Source of the DNA: CAZVWJ01 sp964631325
GTDB lineage: Bacteria; T1Sed10-126
DNA length: 64,000 nucleotides
Reading direction: 5' to 3'
Assembly (NCBI GenBank): GCA_964631325.1
Contig: CAZVWJ010000007.1
Location: 1 to 64,000, forward strand
Position numbers and translations under genes: made by a program. The notes beneath the pieces were generated by a model. It was not told the origin of the DNA. It made no database searches and worked only from the letters and a program-made list of their open reading frames with translations. Below are positions 61,162-64,000 of this stretch, piece after piece (position 1 is the stretch's first letter; every line of letters starts with the position of its first letter).

Positions 61162-63429
61162 TCAATTGTTATTATTCGTTTCTCCTCGTGAATAATGTAA
61201 ATTATCGAGAATTTTTTCAATCCTTGAAAAAGGCGGGGAAAAATAGTCGAATTCATATTCAACTTCCCCCGGCCACTCTCCGGCGGGAAACGCCCAATCG
61301 GAGATAGTAGTCTGCACTGTCTGTAATTTAGCTTCCACTTCCTCGTCGGGAAATTTTTGAAAACCATAAAAAACGGCTCCATAAGGCCGGCAAATTAAAG
61401 ACTCAGCAAATTTATCCTGGAGAAGCCGAGCAATACTATGAAGCCAGTTTACGGTCTTTTTCCGACCACAGGCGTTACCTACCTTTTCCTGGCCGGGAAC
61501 CCAGAGTTCCCAGAACAACACAACTTCCGGGTCCTGCCGGAGCTGAGCCTGAGTTTGCTTTAACCAGGCAGAATAGTTCAGACAGGGAGTTAAAGAATCT
61601 TGCCGGGCCTGCAGTTTATCCTGGTAAGCACGATAATTAAAAAAAAGCCATTTATCGATTAACCCGGCTGTTTCCTCCAGCACTGTCAATTGCCGCCCCT
61701 CAAGCTCCGCCTGATTTTCAAAACAAAGCACAATAAACCCTACTAATTTTCCGCCACCGGTGGTTACCGACAAAATAACCAGGGATTCGGTATCCAGGGG
61801 CGCTTCAAAACCACTGAATTTATTAACGTCCGGAAAAGTAAGCAATGCCCCATCCGAACCACTAATCCCGCTTATCAGTGAATTATCAACATCCACTGCC
61901 TCAGAGGGTTTCTGGCCGCCATAATAAGAAACAAGTTCAAAATACGAGTTATTCCGCCAGTAAAGTCCGGTACTAAGCGGTTTAAAAAACTCGTGCAGGG
62001 GCTGAATAATTTTTTTGCCCTGAGCGGCCGGATTGTCCTTTGTTTCAATCTGCGTTACTTCATCAACCCAACCGGAAAGTTGATCCCGGGCCCGCCTGGC
62101 GTCCTGGAGCGAAGTTGCTATTTCCAGCAGTTGTTCTAAGTAATCAAGCAACAGGCGAAAAATTTTTTTATCTTCCCGGGTGAAATATTCGGGCTCTTCA
62201 TCAGCCAGAAAAATGAGCCCATATAGCCCTTCACCGGACTTAATGCCACCACCGAGGAAAGAACTCACTCCCGCCTGGCCAAATTTATCCAGCCGAGTTC
62301 CCCCCAGGGATTCCTTATTAACATTATCCAGCCGTAAAATTTCTTCCGTATTACAGATCCACTGACGACAGCTCTCATAAACTTTACGGCGGGCCGGAGG
62401 GGAAATCGCAGCCAGGGATTCATTGTGGCCGTAAAAATCAATTTCATCGGCTGGTAAATAAGAACTGACTATTTCCAGAACTTTATTAATAGTACCGTCA
62501 AAATCGGCGGCTGCGAGGGGATTGACGGAATACAATTTTTCCAGCAACTTAAGTTTTTCCTTGCTTTGAAAGACCTGTTGAACAGAATAATCAAGTCCAA
62601 AGAGTTTTTCTATCCGGGAACAAAAAGTATCCACGGCTTCGTCGGCAGGCGTATCCGGTTTTTGCCATTCAAGGGCCAGCACGCCAATTAAACGCTCCCC
62701 TCGCGTCACAGGGTGAAATTCAACCCGGGAGAGATCAACCGGGTTACTGTGATATTGCAGGTTACGCCAATCCAGGCTCTGGCCCTGGAGAACAAAGCTT
62801 TCCTCATGTCTCAGAACCCAGCCCACGCTCTGACCAATGTCAGGTGTAAAAGTTGTATTCTCATTAATTTTTCCATAATTATTTATTTTATATCCCAGCG
62901 AAGCTTGCTGGTTACGAACGTGAAAATAGAGGAGGTTAGCCAGTGAAAGTTCTTCAAAAGCCTGTTCAAAATTAAGGCGAATTAGCTCCCTGACTATTTT
63001 ATCCGGTTCCTCTAACTGATCCTCCGTCCCCCGGATACGGGCAAAATCGGAATTACCATTATTCCTTGTTTCCGGTTCAGTTTCCTCCGCCAGAGAATCT
63101 CCTCTTAATTTATCAATAGCCTCAGATTCAATAAAATTAGCGGCGAGGAAAGCCGGCAAATAAGGCAAACTTATAAACAGGGCCCAGAGCAACAAATCAA
63201 GTGAATTTAATTTATGCTGAAAAAAAGTATAATCGGCCGAAATAGCAAATATGGAAGGAATCACAACTAATTTTGAGGGAAGGATTAATCCACCGATAAG
63301 AACAACCACTCCAAAGAAAAAACGTCTTAAATACAGATAACCTCCGCCGGAAAAAACAGAAGCCGACCAGAATAAAAGTAAAATTAGGAAGGTAACAAAA
63401 GCCAGTTGATAGAAATATTTTTTATCCAT
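61162..63429 (-). CDS. Membrane protein with tandem GAF-like domains and a degenerate GGDEF-like C-terminus
   Basis: A 755-residue protein. Three or four membrane helices lie in residues about 8-100. They are followed by a linker and three GAF-like sensory domains (about 150-290, 310-445, 465-595), recognisable from strands such as GQSVGWVLRHEESFVLQG, GLYGLIFLADEEPEYFTRED and KLVGFIVLCFENQAELEGRQ. The last 150 residues follow the GGDEF layout (DSLTPCLNYSAWLKQTQAQL, then RPYGAVFYGF where RYGGDEFA is expected). The catalytic motif is missing, so it should not make cyclic di-GMP. It lies 31 bases after the Ppx/GppA-like gene, probably in one operon. Likely a sensor or pseudo-enzyme; signal unknown. 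Confidence 0.72.
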   Translation of the reverse strand: MDKKYFYQLAFVTFLILLLFWSASVFSGGGYLYLRRFFFGVVVLIGGLILPSKLVVIPSIFAISADYTFFQHKLNSLDLLLWALFISLPYLPAFLAANFIESEAIDKLRGDSLAEETEPETRNNGNSDFARIRGTEDQLEEPDKIVRELIRLNFEQAFEELSLANLLYFHVRNQQASLGYKINNYGKINENTTFTPDIGQSVGWVLRHEESFVLQGQSLDWRNLQYHSNPVDLSRVEFHPVTRGERLIGVLALEWQKPDTPADEAVDTFCSRIEKLFGLDYSVQQVFQSKEKLKLLEKLYSVNPLAAADFDGTINKVLEIVSSYLPADEIDFYGHNESLAAISPPARRKVYESCRQWICNTEEILRLDNVNKESLGGTRLDKFGQAGVSSFLGGGIKSGEGLYGLIFLADEEPEYFTREDKKIFRLLLDYLEQLLEIATSLQDARRARDQLSGWVDEVTQIETKDNPAAQGKKIIQPLHEFFKPLSTGLYWRNNSYFELVSYYGGQKPSEAVDVDNSLISGISGSDGALLTFPDVNKFSGFEAPLDTESLVILSVTTGGGKLVGFIVLCFENQAELEGRQLTVLEETAGLIDKWLFFNYRAYQDKLQARQDSLTPCLNYSAWLKQTQAQLRQDPEVVLFWELWVPGQEKVGNACGRKKTVNWLHSIARLLQDKFAESLICRPYGAVFYGFQKFPDEEVEAKLQTVQTTISDWAFPAGEWPGEVEYEFDYFSPPFSRIEKILDNLHYSRGETNNNN

Positions 63430-63460
63430 TCAAATTCACCAGGTAAAATTTAGTCCGGAT

Positions 63461-64000
63461 TTACTCCTTTAAAACAGTATCCGCCAGTCCGGCAAGAATG
63501 CCAAAGTCGCTAACAATTGTCCGGGATAATTGGAGGTATTCTAAAGTCTTAAGAATAATCTGCAAGCCGGGGAGAAGGACATCAGCCCGGCCCGGTGTAA
63601 TAAGCGAAATTTCAGCTAATTTTTTCACCGGGATATTCAATAATTCTTCTTCCAGGTCTTCAAGCACAGTTCGAGTCAGGGGCTGGCCATGAACCATTTC
63701 AGGCCGATATTCGGTCAGCCCCTGATGATAGGCGGAAAGAGTAGTTCCCGTACCGCCGACCAAAACAAGTGGGCCGGGCTCATAATTTTCAGGGGCAAAA
63801 ATTCGATCTAGCTCTTTTTTAATACACTGAACAGCCGGACTGTTCCAATTTTTTTCCTGTAAACATTTTTCCTTAAGAGAAACCACACCAACCGGCAAAC
63901 TTTCTACGGTTTCCGATTTACTCACGGAAGAAAAGGTTATCCATTCCGTGCTTCCACCACCAATATCCATAATTTTACCCCGGACTACTTCAGGCAGGGA
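63461..64000 (-). CDS. Ppx/GppA-family phosphatase, 5' part outside window
   Basis: The frame is open through the right edge, so only the C-terminal 179 residues or so are present. The phosphate-binding DIGGGSTEW of the actin-like ATPase fold is intact, followed by LPVGVVSLKEK, VLVGGTGTTLSAY and the closing ITPGRADVLLPGLQIILKTL motif typical of exopolyphosphatase/pppGpp phosphohydrolases. The enzyme cleaves polyphosphate or pppGpp, so it ties into stress and growth control. The membrane GAF protein gene follows at once. Confidence 0.88.
   Translation of the reverse strand, partial: SLPEVVRGKIMDIGGGSTEWITFSSVSKSETVESLPVGVVSLKEKCLQEKNWNSPAVQCIKKELDRIFAPENYEPGPLVLVGGTGTTLSAYHQGLTEYRPEMVHGQPLTRTVLEDLEEELLNIPVKKLAEISLITPGRADVLLPGLQIILKTLEYLQLSRTIVSDFGILAGLADTVLKE

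Overview
The window looks like part of a chromosome of an uncultured, Gram-negative-type (diderm) bacterium. It encodes general-secretion (type II/IV pilus-type) minor pseudopilins, very large secreted proteins, nucleotide-sugar enzymes and many dispersed palindromic repeats. I cannot assign a phylum. Proteins of more than 8,000 residues together with secreted multi-domain proteins recall candidate phyla such as Omnitrophota, but that is a guess. I saw no rRNA, tRNA or CRISPR array.

Layout. (1) Bases 1-25334 are one enormous minus-strand reading frame that starts at about 25334 and is still open at the left edge (at least 8,444 codons). It encodes a secreted, Cys-poor, Asp/Ser/Thr-rich protein with a signal peptide, a lamin-tail domain (LTD), a fibronectin type III domain, many Ig-like segments, a von Willebrand A domain and about 20 copies of a repeat module I do not recognise. 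A 6.5-kb block of the gene occurs twice, offset by about 15.66 kb. (2) Bases 25.9-32.1 kb are a toxin-antitoxin island: two AbrB-VapC pairs, an orphan ribbon-helix-helix antitoxin, an AbiEii-type nucleotidyltransferase with an unknown partner, an orphan antitoxin-like gene, a small membrane protein and an MNT-HEPN pair. Composite repeat cassettes built on an 8-bp unit separate most of them. (3) Bases 32.1-45.0 kb hold two tandem paralogous secreted proteins of about 2,130-2,150 residues, each with an N-terminal phospholipase-D-like domain followed by FN3, Ig-like and LTD modules. (4) Bases 45.2-50.6 kb are a minor-pseudopilin operon, gspH-gspI-gspJ-gspK, in which GspK carries three LTD-like insertions. 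(5) Bases 50.6-52.8 kb contain a strongly palindromic intergenic region, a divergent prepilin gene and a REP-associated Y1 transposase element bounded by 24-bp inverted repeats. (6) Bases 52.8-57.7 kb hold APS kinase, UDP-xylose synthase-like, GDP-deoxymannose reductase-like and UDP-glucose dehydrogenase genes, consistent with a sulfated extracellular polysaccharide. (7) Bases 57.7-64.0 kb hold two TPR proteins, a Lys-rich exported protein, a membrane GAF/degenerate-GGDEF protein and the end of a Ppx/GppA phosphatase.

How they may work together (inference). The recurrence of LTD modules in the GspK-like pseudopilin, in both PLD-like proteins and in the giant protein, all on the same strand, suggests one cell-surface or secretion programme. 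The pseudopilins may help export or display the giant LTD/FN3/VWA proteins, and the nucleotide-sugar genes may build the matrix in which they sit. Most intergenic spaces are filled by at least five dispersed repeat families.
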